Positions 16,931 through 26,886 of a stretch of 64,000 nt of DNA are shown here, in pieces. The position numbers and the translations under genes are program-made. The stretch's first letter is position 1. Every line of letters starts with the position of its first letter. This DNA is from Hyphomicrobiaceae bacterium UBA7697 (GTDB lineage Bacteria; Pseudomonadota; Alphaproteobacteria; Rhizobiales; Methyloligellaceae). The stretch is taken from contig DLGJ01000006.1 in NCBI GenBank assembly GCA_002482645.1, positions 67,754-131,753 on the forward strand. Reading direction: 5' to 3'. Under the pieces are notes generated by a model. It did no database searches. It saw nothing but the letters and a program-made list of their open reading frames with translations, and was not told the DNA's origin.

Positions 16931-17194
16931 GTGCAGCTTCAGACATCGGCCAAAGATCAGCTTCGTGCCTTCGTATCCCGTATCGAACGGTTGGAGGAAG
17001 AAAAGGCGGCGCTCTCCGCGGATCTGAAAGAGGTCTATGCGGAGGCAAAAGGCAACGGCTTCGACGTCAAGGCGCTTAGGAAGCTGATCAGCATCCGGAA
17101 GCAGGACGACAACAAGCGCCGGGAGGAGGAGATGATCCTCGCCACCTATCTCCACGCGCTTGGCATGGATGCCGAGGAGTCGGAGGCGGCCTAG
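16931..17194 (+). CDS. gapR: GapR, DUF2312 nucleoid-associated protein
   Basis: An 87-residue protein of the UPF0335/DUF2312 family. In Caulobacter the family member GapR is a tetrameric clamp that binds overtwisted, AT-rich DNA ahead of polymerases and supports gyrase and topoisomerase IV. The sequence shows '[19 protein letters not shown]', '[20 protein letters not shown]' and '[22 protein letters not shown]', all characteristic. The start is GTG 16931 with GAGGA upstream; the longer reading frame to 16781 has no ribosome-binding signal. It follows DUF1244 by about 170 bases. Confidence 0.9.
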   Translation: MQLQTSAKDQLRAFVSRIERLEEEKAALSADLKEVYAEAKGNGFDVKALRKLISIRKQDDNKRREEEMILATYLHALGMDAEESEAA

Positions 17195-17241
17195 CCGCCG
17201 CACCGCGAGAAGCCGATTGGCCGCCGGCGCAAACGCGCTGT

Positions 17242-18588
17242 CTAAAGGGCGCGCGCCAACCGGGTCCGGCCTTGCTTCGGCAGTCCCGCATAGAGGCTTC
17301 TTACGGCGGGGCCCGAGAGCGTCTGGACGCTGGCCAGGCCGAGATAGCCGGACGTCCGGCGGAGTTCGAAGCGCGCGGGTTGGTCCATATCGTCGAACAG
17401 ATACCCGATGTCGTCCTGCTCGGGATGCGTGAGCGGCACGAGCTCGCGGTCGTGCGCGACCGACGTGTCCGACATCAAGCGGGCGGTTTCGAATGGGACA
17501 TAACTCAGCTCGTCCGGATGGTCGTCGTCGTATTCCGGTGCGCCGGCCACTGAGGCCTGGCGGTAGGCGGGCGCTTTCTGCTGCGCCGAGGCGGACATTT
17601 GCGGCGGAATCGGAGCTCTGACTTGCGCCGGGCCCGAGGTGTCACGCTGCCAGGGCATGGCGCCGCCGAGGCTCGCCAGCGAGAAATTCCTGGCCGGTTT
17701 TGCAGGCTCCGGTACTTCCGCGTCGGCAGGCGCGAGCGCCATGGGCTTGAACTGCGATTTGAATTCCGGCTCCGCCGAGGCGACCACCGGCATCGCGACC
17801 GGCGGGTTCGTCAACTGAGCGACGAGCCGGACCGGGTTGGGCGTCGGAAGCGGCGTGGCGGACGCGATCGCCGTCGGCGACGCCAATCCCCTGGCCTGGG
17901 CGATCAGCGTTGGATTGACCATGCCCTTCGCCAGCGCGGTTTGGTAATCTCTCTTGGTGATCCGCCGCCCGTCGCTCGGAATGTAGCCGGTCTTGCCTTC
18001 CGGGAAGAGGGCGGCCAGCTCGAGGCGGGGCATGCGCGGCCACATGCGCACATTTCCGACGTCCACGTGAACGAAGGGAATGCCCGAGGTCGGGTAGTAG
18101 CCGACGCCGCCGACCTCTTGAATGAGCGCCGAGGCTCGAAGCGTCTTCACCGGAATGTCCGGGAAATGAATGTCGCAGGCCCTACCGAGCGTGTGCTGGC
18201 TCCGGCGGGCCTGACCGCCGCCGGACCGTCTGAGCTTTTCGTTGGTTCTCGGGCTGCGGTAAGCGGAAACGAGATGGATCGGCTCCTTGGACCCGAGCCG
18301 CTGGTGCAGGGTCCAAACCAGATCAATCAGCTCACGGTTCATTGTCGTGGGCTCGTTCACACGCCAGTCGCGCATGAACCAGTTGAGCTTTTTGAGGGCT
18401 TCCTCGTCCCAAACGCCATCGCGTTTGTAGGTGACGGTCAGCGTCTCTTTCGTGTGGATCTCGTAAAGGGAAAGGGTGCGGTCCTCGGCGGAAGCGCCGG
18501 CAGCCTGGCCGATGACCGCGACGGCGGTCAGGGTCAAGACCGCTGCGCGCAGCGCAGCACGGCGTACACGACTCCCCCTCGAACGCAT
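17242..18588 (-). CDS. DUF882 peptidase (YcbK/M15-like), long form
   Basis: Exported peptidoglycan hydrolase-like protein. A signal peptide (about residues 10-35) is followed by a DUF882 domain related to D,D-/D-Ala carboxypeptidase M15: 'FMRDWRVNEPTTMNRELIDL', 'LVSAYRSPRTNEKLRR', 'SQHTLGRACDIHFPD' and 'FVHVDVGNVRMWPR'. The His and Asp of 'SQHTLGRACDIHF' and the His of 'VHVDVG' are the zinc ligands. At 448 residues it is more than twice the size of minimal YcbK; the extra C-terminal half (about 215-448) is Pro/Ala-rich and probably disordered. It shares strand and theme (cell-wall editing) with the L,D-transpeptidase gene upstream, 337 bases away. Confidence 0.87.
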   Translation of the reverse strand: MRSRGSRVRRAALRAAVLTLTAVAVIGQAAGASAEDRTLSLYEIHTKETLTVTYKRDGVWDEEALKKLNWFMRDWRVNEPTTMNRELIDLVWTLHQRLGSKEPIHLVSAYRSPRTNEKLRRSGGGQARRSQHTLGRACDIHFPDIPVKTLRASALIQEVGGVGYYPTSGIPFVHVDVGNVRMWPRMPRLELAALFPEGKTGYIPSDGRRITKRDYQTALAKGMVNPTLIAQARGLASPTAIASATPLPTPNPVRLVAQLTNPPVAMPVVASAEPEFKSQFKPMALAPADAEVPEPAKPARNFSLASLGGAMPWQRDTSGPAQVRAPIPPQMSASAQQKAPAYRQASVAGAPEYDDDHPDELSYVPFETARLMSDTSVAHDRELVPLTHPEQDDIGYLFDDMDQPARFELRRTSGYLGLASVQTLSGPAVRSLYAGLPKQGRTRLARAL

Positions 18589-18925
18589 CCCGTCTTTCCG
18601 TAATTTCCCTCGCCGGCCTTACCGGCCGGCTTTTCCCCAATGGCACCAAGCCTTTAAGGCCATTCCGTGCCGCTGGCCGCGTGTACCCCACTGCGGCCAA
18701 TAAGCAACAGTATCCAGACAAAATGAGCGAAAAACAAGGCAAAGCCGTTAACTGTACCGGCGCATTTCGGCGCGTAGTTAACGCTTCCTGACCGGCAAAA
18801 TTCGGTTGTTTTTCTAGTTGCTGCGGGTCCGCCGCAGAGCGGCGGGCCCGCGGGCTCCGGCCTCGCGGGCCGAAGAAACGGTCAGGATCATCGCGGGCGC
18901 ACGCCGCTTGACACGGCCGCCCGTC
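18589..18925. other. Intergenic region upstream of the DUF882 gene
   Basis: No gene is supported here. It holds two GTTAAC sites 30 bases apart (18747-18752 and 18777-18782), which is not the CtrA spacing, and a GC-rich inverted repeat near 18676-18700 (GGCCGC...GCGGCC). The part at 18700-18810 is AT-richer than its surroundings and is the likely promoter of the DUF882 gene. Confidence 0.4.
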
Positions 18926-20905
18926 TCAAAACGTGTTCCGGGCGAACCGCGCCGCGGACCCGCGGGGACCGTTCTCTGCCTGCCGTGCGGGGGAGGCCGT
19001 GACCGGACGATCCGAGGCGGCGTAGCCCTGGCCCTTCTTGAACATGGCCGCACTCATGCGCCGGTCGTGGCCGTAGATGTCTCCGTAGGACGTGATAGAC
19101 CCGTCGTCGTTCACCCAGAGCGTGAAGTAGGTGACGTAGACAGGGATCGGATCGTTCAGCGGGACGTGTTTGTCGTAGGCCGTGTCGAACGCGGTCCGAG
19201 TCGAGGCGGTGCTCCAGTTCCGGTCGTGCTTCAGAAGCACGGCGGCGAATATGTCCGGGTCCTGCACACGCATGCAGCCATGGCTTTCGGCGCGCACGGA
19301 GCGATTGAAGAAGTGCTTCTGCGGCGTGTCGTGCATGTAGACGTCATGCTTGTTCGGGAACACGAACTTCACGCGTCCCAGCACATTGTTGGGGCTCGGC
19401 GGCTGGTAGAAATGAAGCTTGCGGACGTCGACGCGGCTCCAATCGATCGCCTGCGGGTCGATGTCCTGTCCGTTATATTTGATGCGCAGCTCGTGCTGCT
19501 GCAGCACGCGCGTGTCCCAGCGCGTTCCGTACCAGCCACCGCCATAGGGGCGGATATAGGGCCGTATCTCTCCGGTCTTGATGGAATTCGGGACGTTCCA
19601 AAAGGGGCCGAACACCACCGACTTCATGTCGGCCGAGAAAACGGGGGTCGGCGTCTTCGTGGCGCCCGCCACGACACGCGTCGTGTGGATCGTCTTGTCG
19701 TCCTCGACCACGCGCAGCATGTATTCCGGCACGTTGACGGTGACGTAGAACCGGCCTTGGTCCTGGGGCAGCCAGCGCCAGCGTTCCATGTTCAGAAGGA
19801 TCTTCTTGATGTCCGCCGTGCCGCCGGCGCTGCGCCGATGCGGGTCGTTGAGGAGACGCCGCGTGCCGGGGCCCACGACCCCGTCCGCCGCCGCGTTGTG
19901 CGTCTTCTGGAAGTGCTTCACCGCCTCGGCGACCGTTTGGTCGTAGAGTGCGGGGTCGGCGCCTTGCGCAAGGCCGAGGCGCTCGCGCAGCAGCGAGACT
20001 TGCGGGTCCGCGTCGCCGAGCTGAAGCAGGGGGCCGTCCGGAATCCGGATTTCGGGGGCTTTGCCATCGGCGTCCGTCTCGCCGCCGCGGAGCGCGATCA
20101 GCTTTTTGCGCAAGGCTTCGAACTGCGGGTGCTGCGGCTGGAAGCTCCGCAAATAGGCGGCCGGATCGGAACGGAAGGCGACCGAGTGGATGACCTCGGA
20201 CGGCTTCGGGAGCGCCAGCGTCGGATCGAGATTGCGCGAAATGCGGTTCGGCGTGATGCGGCCGCCACGCGCATCCCGCGCATAGGCGAGCACGGCCTGG
20301 CTGATGGCGATCTCCGCCGAAGCGAGGGCTGCAATGGCGTCCGATGCTGTTGCGTCGAAGCCGCGCATGTCGGGGAGTTTGTAGTCGGACGCATCGAGGC
20401 CGTAATCGTCCGCCCGTTCGATCTCGGCGGCGACCGCCTTGCCGCGCGCGCTCAGGCCGTGACCGTCCACCCACAGAAGGGGCTGGCTGGCGTCGCTGTA
20501 ATACTCGGCCAGCGCGCCTCTGATGCCGGCCGTCTGCTTCTCCGCAAGAGGAAAGCTCTCGCCGAGTTCCGATTGCACGGCCTCGCGGATGGCATCGGCG
20601 CCCGTCGCGGGCCGCGCCGGGCTCACGGTCCGAGGGGCCGGGGCCGCAACGGTAGCCTTTTCCGGCCGAGGCGCCATGGCGGGCGGGGTGTCCTGCGCCG
20701 CCGTGCTCGAGGCTTTCGGCTTTTCGACTTGAGCGGCCGTACCGAGCATCTGCACACGGAGCAAATCCGTGCTCAGCGGCTCGGCGCTCAGCATCGCGGT
20801 GCTGACGGGATGCGTCTCCTGGGTCGCTTTCTCGGTGGCCGCCGCCGGCAGGCCCGGCAACCCCGCGCAGAGAAACGTCAGTGCGATTGCGTGCGTTGGC
20901 TTCAT
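18926..20905 (-). CDS. L,D-transpeptidase, YcbB (LdtD)-like
   Basis: Periplasmic enzyme that forms 3-3 cross-links between meso-DAP residues in peptidoglycan. The 659-residue protein has a signal peptide, a low-complexity linker, a YcbB-type scaffold ('LAEYYSDASQPLLWVDGHGL', 'ADDYGLDASDYKLPDM'), a peptidoglycan-binding domain ('FQKTHNAAADGVVGPGTRRLL') and a YkuD domain. The YkuD active site 'SHGCMRV' places the catalytic Cys at about residue 544, with the upstream His in 'YMHDTPQKHFF'. ATG 20905 has AAGGAG at 9 bases; the in-frame ATG 20914 touches that SD and is less likely. The gene lies 20 bases after the stop of the sigma-54 response regulator and is probably in its operon. Confidence 0.92.
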   Translation of the reverse strand: MKPTHAIALTFLCAGLPGLPAAATEKATQETHPVSTAMLSAEPLSTDLLRVQMLGTAAQVEKPKASSTAAQDTPPAMAPRPEKATVAAPAPRTVSPARPATGADAIREAVQSELGESFPLAEKQTAGIRGALAEYYSDASQPLLWVDGHGLSARGKAVAAEIERADDYGLDASDYKLPDMRGFDATASDAIAALASAEIAISQAVLAYARDARGGRITPNRISRNLDPTLALPKPSEVIHSVAFRSDPAAYLRSFQPQHPQFEALRKKLIALRGGETDADGKAPEIRIPDGPLLQLGDADPQVSLLRERLGLAQGADPALYDQTVAEAVKHFQKTHNAAADGVVGPGTRRLLNDPHRRSAGGTADIKKILLNMERWRWLPQDQGRFYVTVNVPEYMLRVVEDDKTIHTTRVVAGATKTPTPVFSADMKSVVFGPFWNVPNSIKTGEIRPYIRPYGGGWYGTRWDTRVLQQHELRIKYNGQDIDPQAIDWSRVDVRKLHFYQPPSPNNVLGRVKFVFPNKHDVYMHDTPQKHFFNRSVRAESHGCMRVQDPDIFAAVLLKHDRNWSTASTRTAFDTAYDKHVPLNDPIPVYVTYFTLWVNDDGSITSYGDIYGHDRRMSAAMFKKGQGYAASDRPVTASPARQAENGPRGSAARFARNTF

Positions 20906-20925
20906 GGCACTCATCTCCTTGCGGT

Positions 20926-22434
<1,509 letters not shown>

Positions 22435-22769
22435 GACGCAAAAACTCACTCGTTACGCAAACATCTACAAATGCAGGCGTCCCGGTCAGGACTAGGCTTG
22501 GTCGATACACTTGACCGCCTATACTTGGCCGTCCGTGACCCCTGCTGTGCCAAAACAGTGCACTCGAAGGGTAAACATGTCCTTTATCGCGGTTCGATTT
22601 TGGGGAATGTCTTGCCGAAGTGTGAGTTTGCGTTTCACAACAAAGCGTTCTTTGGCCCTTGCGGGAGGCACACGCGCTACCCACACTACCGGCGACACCT
22701 GAGTGATTTGCGCGTGGGCGAATCGGCCGAGGCCGGCCGGTGCCCCAAGAACGAGGACCTTCGAGACTG
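22435..22769. other. Divergent intergenic region
   Basis: No gene is supported. The stretch separates the minus-strand response regulator from plus-strand pepF and must hold promoters for both. It is AT-richer between about 22510 and 22680. I found no convincing -24/-12 element and no long inverted repeat. Confidence 0.4.
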
Positions 22770-24659
22770 ATGCTGCCCCGTAATTGCTTCCCCGTCCCGT
22801 TTCCCGATTCCCTTCCCGCCTATACGCAGACGGCCGAGGCGAAATCCGCCGGAGCCGCCGCGCTGGGACACCTGCCGGAATGGAATCTGGGCGATCTCTA
22901 CGACGCGCCCGAATCGCCCGCGCTGAAGGCCGACCTGGAGAAGGCCCGCCAGGACGCCGAGGCGATGCACGAGCGCTACGCCGGTAAGCTCGAGGCGCTT
23001 CTCGACGGCGGCGCGGGCGGCGAGGCAATCGCCGAGGCGGTGCGCCGCTACGAGGCGCTGAACGATGTGCTGGGGCGCATCGTCTCCTATGCGAGCCTGC
23101 TCTATGCGGCCGATACGACCGATCCCCGGCATCAGAAATTCTACGGGGACATCCAGGAGAAGATCACCGGTATTTCCTCGCGGCTTCTGTTCTTCCCCCT
23201 GGAGCTCAATCGCCTCGACGACGCGGCGATCGAGAAGGCCATGGCCACGCCGTCGCTCGGCCACTACCGGCCTTGGCTCGAAGACTTGCGGAAGGAGAAG
23301 CCGTACCAGCTCGAGGACAAGCTGGAGCAACTGTTTCACGAAAAGGCCGTGAGCGGGCGCGGAGCTTGGGACCGGCTCTTCAACGAGACCATGGCCAATC
23401 TGCGCTTCGACATTGATGGCGAGCAGTTGAGCTTGGAGCCGACGCTCAACCGGCTCCTCGATCCGGACGAGAAGACGCGCAAGCACGCCGCCAAGGCGCT
23501 GGCGAAGGTCTTCAAGGACAACGTGCGGCTCTTCACGCTGATTACCAATACGCTGGCCAAGGACAAGGAAATCTCGGACCGCTGGCGCGGGTTCGAGGAT
23601 GTGGCCGACAGCCGCCATCTCGCCAACCGCGTGGAGCGGGACGTGGTGGACGCGCTCGTGGCGGCGGTGCGCGAGGCCTATCCGCGCCTCTCCCACCGCT
23701 ATTACGCCATGAAGGCGAAATGGCTCGGCATGGAGACCCTGAAATACTGGGACCGCAACGCGCCCTTGCCCGAGGAACCGAAGCAGGTCATCGGCTGGGA
23801 CGATGCGCGCGACACCGTGTTGACGGCCTACGGAGATTTCTCGCCGCGCATGGCCGACATCGCCGGCCGTTTCTTCTCCGACGGCTGGATCGATGCGCCG
23901 GTGCGCGAGGGAAAGCAGCAGGGTGCCTTTTCGCACCCCACCGTGCCGAGCGCGCATCCTTACGTGTTGCTGAACTACCAGGGTAAGCCGCGCGATGTGA
24001 TGACGCTCGCCCACGAGCTGGGTCATGGGGTGCATCAGGTGCTGGCGGGCAAGCAAGGCGCGCTGATGGCGCCGACCCCGCTGACGCTGGCCGAGACGGC
24101 GAGCGTGTTCGGCGAGATGCTGACCTTCCGGAAGCTACTCGACCAGGCGCCGAGCGCCCGCGAGCGCAAGGCGCTGCTCGCCGCCAAGGTGGAGGACATG
24201 CTCAACACGGTCGTCCGGCAGATCGCGTTCTACTGTTTCGAGCGCAAGGTGCATGCCGAACGGCGCGAAGGCGAACTCACGAGCGACAGGCTCGGCGAGA
24301 TCTGGATGGAGGTGCAGCGCGAGAGCCTTGGGGCCGCCATCGAGCTCAAACCGGAATACGAGACCTTCTGGTCCTACATTCCGCATTTCATCCACGCGCC
24401 GTTCTACGTCTACGCCTATGCGTTCGGCGATTGCCTGGTCAACTCGCTTTACGCCGTGTACGAAAATGCCGATGCCGGGTTTGCTGAGCGGTATCTCGAA
24501 ATGCTCGCGGCGGGCGGTACGAAGCATCATCGGGAACTTTTGAAGCCGTTCGGTCTTGATGCTTCCGAGCCGCATTTTTGGTCCATGGGGCTCAAGGTGA
24601 TCGAAGGCTTTATCGACGAACTCGAGGAACTGGACCGAAAGCTGGCTGCGGAGGCCTAG
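22770..24659 (+). CDS. pepF: Oligoendopeptidase F, M3 family
   Basis: Cytoplasmic zinc metallopeptidase that degrades oligopeptides. The 629 residues fit the PepF/M3B group (about 600). The zinc motif HELGH is at about residues 415-419 ('LAHELGHGVHQVL'), with the third ligand Glu in 'LAETASVFGEML'. Other family segments are 'WNLGDLYD', 'FYGDIQEKITGISS', 'FSHPTVPSAHPYVLLNYQG' and 'YVYAYAFGDCLVNSLY'. ATG 22770 is chosen; the open frame extends to a GTG at 22740 with no better signal. A DUF6790 membrane-protein gene starts 5 bases after the stop and is probably co-transcribed. Confidence 0.93.
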   Translation: MLPRNCFPVPFPDSLPAYTQTAEAKSAGAAALGHLPEWNLGDLYDAPESPALKADLEKARQDAEAMHERYAGKLEALLDGGAGGEAIAEAVRRYEALNDVLGRIVSYASLLYAADTTDPRHQKFYGDIQEKITGISSRLLFFPLELNRLDDAAIEKAMATPSLGHYRPWLEDLRKEKPYQLEDKLEQLFHEKAVSGRGAWDRLFNETMANLRFDIDGEQLSLEPTLNRLLDPDEKTRKHAAKALAKVFKDNVRLFTLITNTLAKDKEISDRWRGFEDVADSRHLANRVERDVVDALVAAVREAYPRLSHRYYAMKAKWLGMETLKYWDRNAPLPEEPKQVIGWDDARDTVLTAYGDFSPRMADIAGRFFSDGWIDAPVREGKQQGAFSHPTVPSAHPYVLLNYQGKPRDVMTLAHELGHGVHQVLAGKQGALMAPTPLTLAETASVFGEMLTFRKLLDQAPSARERKALLAAKVEDMLNTVVRQIAFYCFERKVHAERREGELTSDRLGEIWMEVQRESLGAAIELKPEYETFWSYIPHFIHAPFYVYAYAFGDCLVNSLYAVYENADAGFAERYLEMLAAGGTKHHRELLKPFGLDASEPHFWSMGLKVIEGFIDELEELDRKLAAEA

Positions 24660-24663
24660 CGGC

Positions 24664-25257
24664 ATGTCACAGGTTGCGCTGGTTCCCATTCTTACTTGGG
24701 TCGCAGCGATAGCCTGTTGGGGAATCGCCGTTTGGCGTGGGCCCCGCCCGATCCCGCGCTGGTTCGCGATCGACCGGGCCTTGCGCTATATCTTCATTTT
24801 TCCGCTGGGTTTGCTCGGACTCTGGGCCTTTGTCGGCCACGTAATGTTTCCGCTCCGGTCGGCTGCGGCCATCGGCTGGCAGCCAAGCCCGTTCCAGTTC
24901 GAAGTGGGTTACGCCAATCTTGGGATTGGCCTCGCCAGCCTCTATGCGGCCTTCACGACGTTCTATGCGCGCGTCGCGGTCGCGATCGCCGCGTCGTGCT
25001 TTCTCGTCGGCGCCGGAATCGGGCACGTCCACGACATCATCGCCTATGGCAATCTGACGGCGGGCAATGCGGGTCCGATCCTCGTGACGGATTTTCTGAC
25101 ACCGATGGCGGCGCTGATCTTGCTGATCTTGTCCGCGCGGCGGCCGCGGAAGCGGCTGAAGTCGCCCGATTCGCAAGCCCTCGAAGCCGAGATGGAGGTG
25201 GCTCGCCAGGCCATGCGCTCCTATCGCGAGGCGCTCGACCGGTTCGTCAAGAGCTAG
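24664..25257 (+). CDS. DUF6790-type membrane protein
   Basis: A 197-residue integral membrane protein with five or so hydrophobic segments (for example 'ILTWVAAIACWGIAVW', 'YIFIFPLGLLGLWAFVGHVM' and 'LTPMAALILLILSA'). Its C-terminal tail is charged and probably cytoplasmic. The segment 'WQPSPFQFEVGYANLGIGLA' is typical of the DUF6790 family. The first codon lies 5 bases after the pepF stop, indicating one transcript. No catalytic residues are evident. Family assignment is from memory of sequence style, so moderately certain. Confidence 0.65.
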   Translation: MSQVALVPILTWVAAIACWGIAVWRGPRPIPRWFAIDRALRYIFIFPLGLLGLWAFVGHVMFPLRSAAAIGWQPSPFQFEVGYANLGIGLASLYAAFTTFYARVAVAIAASCFLVGAGIGHVHDIIAYGNLTAGNAGPILVTDFLTPMAALILLILSARRPRKRLKSPDSQALEAEMEVARQAMRSYREALDRFVKS

Positions 25258-25281
25258 CGGCCACCGCTCGATGCGGGCGCT

Positions 25282-25752
25282 CTAATGGCTCGCGAAGATT
25301 TCGGTACTGCCGTCTTTCTTCACCAACAGCACATCGTAGGGCTCCGTCGTGCCGTCCGGCTGTTCCATGCCGGGCGAGCCGATCGGCATTTTCGGCACGG
25401 CCAAACCGGCGGCGTCGGGCCGTTCCTTCAACAGGCGCTTGATGTCTTCGGCCGGCACGTGGCCCTCGATGGCGTATCCGCCGATGAGCCCCGTGTGACA
25501 GGACTCGAGGCTTTTGCCGATGCCGGCCTGGCGCTTGATGCGGTCCATCATCGCGTAGGAGGTGTTCTTCGCCGCCACCGTGAAGCCGTTATCCGTGAGG
25601 TAATCGGCCCATTTCTGACAACAGTCGCAGGTGGGCGATTTCCACACCTCGATGGCCGGTGCCGTATCGGCCGTGGCACGTGCCGGGCCGTGCATGGCGA
25701 ACCCCGGCAAGACAAGGGCCGCCGAAAGGATGAGAAGCCGTCTCGTGAGCAT
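25282..25752 (-). CDS. DUF411 metal-binding exported protein
   Basis: A 156-residue protein with a signal peptide (about residues 1-27) and a DUF411 domain: 'IEVWKSPTCDCCQKWADYL', 'KNTSYAMMDRIKRQAG', 'SCHTGLIGGYAIEGHVPAED' and 'GLAVPKMPIGSPGME'. The CDCC motif and the Cys-His pair are presumed ligands; DUF411 genes usually accompany copper resistance or cytochrome oxidase genes. Start ATG 25752 puts the signal peptide first. A CusBA pump lies 20 kb upstream in this window, but there is no close copper gene here. Probably a periplasmic copper-binding protein. Confidence 0.85.
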   Translation of the reverse strand: MLTRRLLILSAALVLPGFAMHGPARATADTAPAIEVWKSPTCDCCQKWADYLTDNGFTVAAKNTSYAMMDRIKRQAGIGKSLESCHTGLIGGYAIEGHVPAEDIKRLLKERPDAAGLAVPKMPIGSPGMEQPDGTTEPYDVLLVKKDGSTEIFASH

Positions 25753-25840
25753 CGTCAGCGTTCCTTGTATCCGGGCCGCGCCTGGCAAGCCCGCCGTGCC
25801 GTCACGTGCATTCTACGTGCTCCGTGCTCCGTGCTACTCG

Positions 25841-26797
25841 CTACTTGGCGAGTGCCACATCGGCGAGCGCGATGTCGGCGACCACGGGCAGGTGGTCCGA
25901 TTCCAGCCTCGGGCCGATCCGCACATTAATCTTCGCCAAGTGCGGCGAGACGAAGACGTGGTCGATCGGCAGGAGCGGCGGAAGCGGCAGGTCTTTCCAG
26001 CGCGCGGGCCATGTCGGGACGAGCGTGTTGAAGCGCCGCATGCCCGTCTCAGCCGTGAATTGGTGGAGCTTTTGCGTCCACGGCGTCATGTTGAGATCGC
26101 CCGCGACGATCATCGGTCCGGTCTGCGAGCGGACGAACGCGGTCAGGGTGTCGATATCGCTTTTCTGCTGGGCGGGGTAGAAGGGCCGGGCCATGTGCGC
26201 CCCCACCAGTTTGACCTCCGTGCCGTTCACGTCGAGCAGGGCCCAATGCACGATAAGGGAGCGCCAATAAGGCTGGTTTTCGCGGTCGAGACGGCCGCTT
26301 TTCAGGATGGGGTGTTTCGATAGGATCACGAGCCCGTGCGAGCCCGCCTGGTAGGGATACAGCGTCTTCAGGTGCCGCAGGAAGTCTTCGTGCTTCCAAC
26401 GAATTTCTTCCAGCACGACGGCGTCGGGGTCGTTGCTCGTCAGGAATTTCTCGACCTTCCGCAAATGCAGGTCGCCCTTGCCCCACATGTTGAAGGTGGC
26501 GATGCGCAAGAGCCGGGCGGCACCGTCCGGTGCCTGGGGCGCGGCGCCGGAAAGGCGGGGGATCAGGACGGCGAGCGTCACGGCGAGAAGCGCCGCGCTC
26601 GTCACGATCAGCATAGAGCTGCGCAGGGCAAGGCTCGCCAAAACCAGGACGAGCAGGCCCGCCGCGAGCAGAGGCAGCCCATTGCTCACGATATCGAGGG
26701 CTGGATAGGTCCCGGCCAGAACGCTCGCCGCGAGGGCCGCCGCCGCGACCAGGCATCCGGCGACGATGGCGGCTTTGACGAATTTTGAAAGCGGCAT
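25841..26797 (-). CDS. Membrane-bound endonuclease/exonuclease/phosphatase family protein
   Basis: A 318-residue protein with three N-terminal TM helices (about residues 6-95) and a periplasm-facing EEP domain. The domain shows 'IATFNMWGKGDLH', 'DPDAVVLEEIRW', 'LVILSKHPIL', 'IVAGDLNMTPWT' and 'DHVFVSP...SDHLPVVADI', which supply the metal-binding Asn/Glu and the catalytic Asp/His pairs. Proteins of this shape (TM helices plus EEP domain) occur widely in alphaproteobacteria; whether they cleave nucleic acids, phospholipids or inositol phosphates is not known. ATG 26797 is a reasonable start but has no strong SD, and a further in-frame start lies at 26833. It diverges from the ABC1 kinase gene. 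Confidence 0.8.
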   Translation of the reverse strand: MPLSKFVKAAIVAGCLVAAAALAASVLAGTYPALDIVSNGLPLLAAGLLVLVLASLALRSSMLIVTSAALLAVTLAVLIPRLSGAAPQAPDGAARLLRIATFNMWGKGDLHLRKVEKFLTSNDPDAVVLEEIRWKHEDFLRHLKTLYPYQAGSHGLVILSKHPILKSGRLDRENQPYWRSLIVHWALLDVNGTEVKLVGAHMARPFYPAQQKSDIDTLTAFVRSQTGPMIVAGDLNMTPWTQKLHQFTAETGMRRFNTLVPTWPARWKDLPLPPLLPIDHVFVSPHLAKINVRIGPRLESDHLPVVADIALADVALAK

Positions 26798-26886
26798 GAG
26801 AGGATGTTCCAGAACTCGGCTCGCGCGGGCCAATTTGCTTCCTATATTTGGAGAGACTTACCGACGGGTGAAGGGCCGTGTCGTCA

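Noticed and set aside
18747..18782. Pair of GTTAAC sites as a CtrA box
   Set aside because: They are 30 bases apart, not TTAA-N7-TTAA, so no CtrA site is called.
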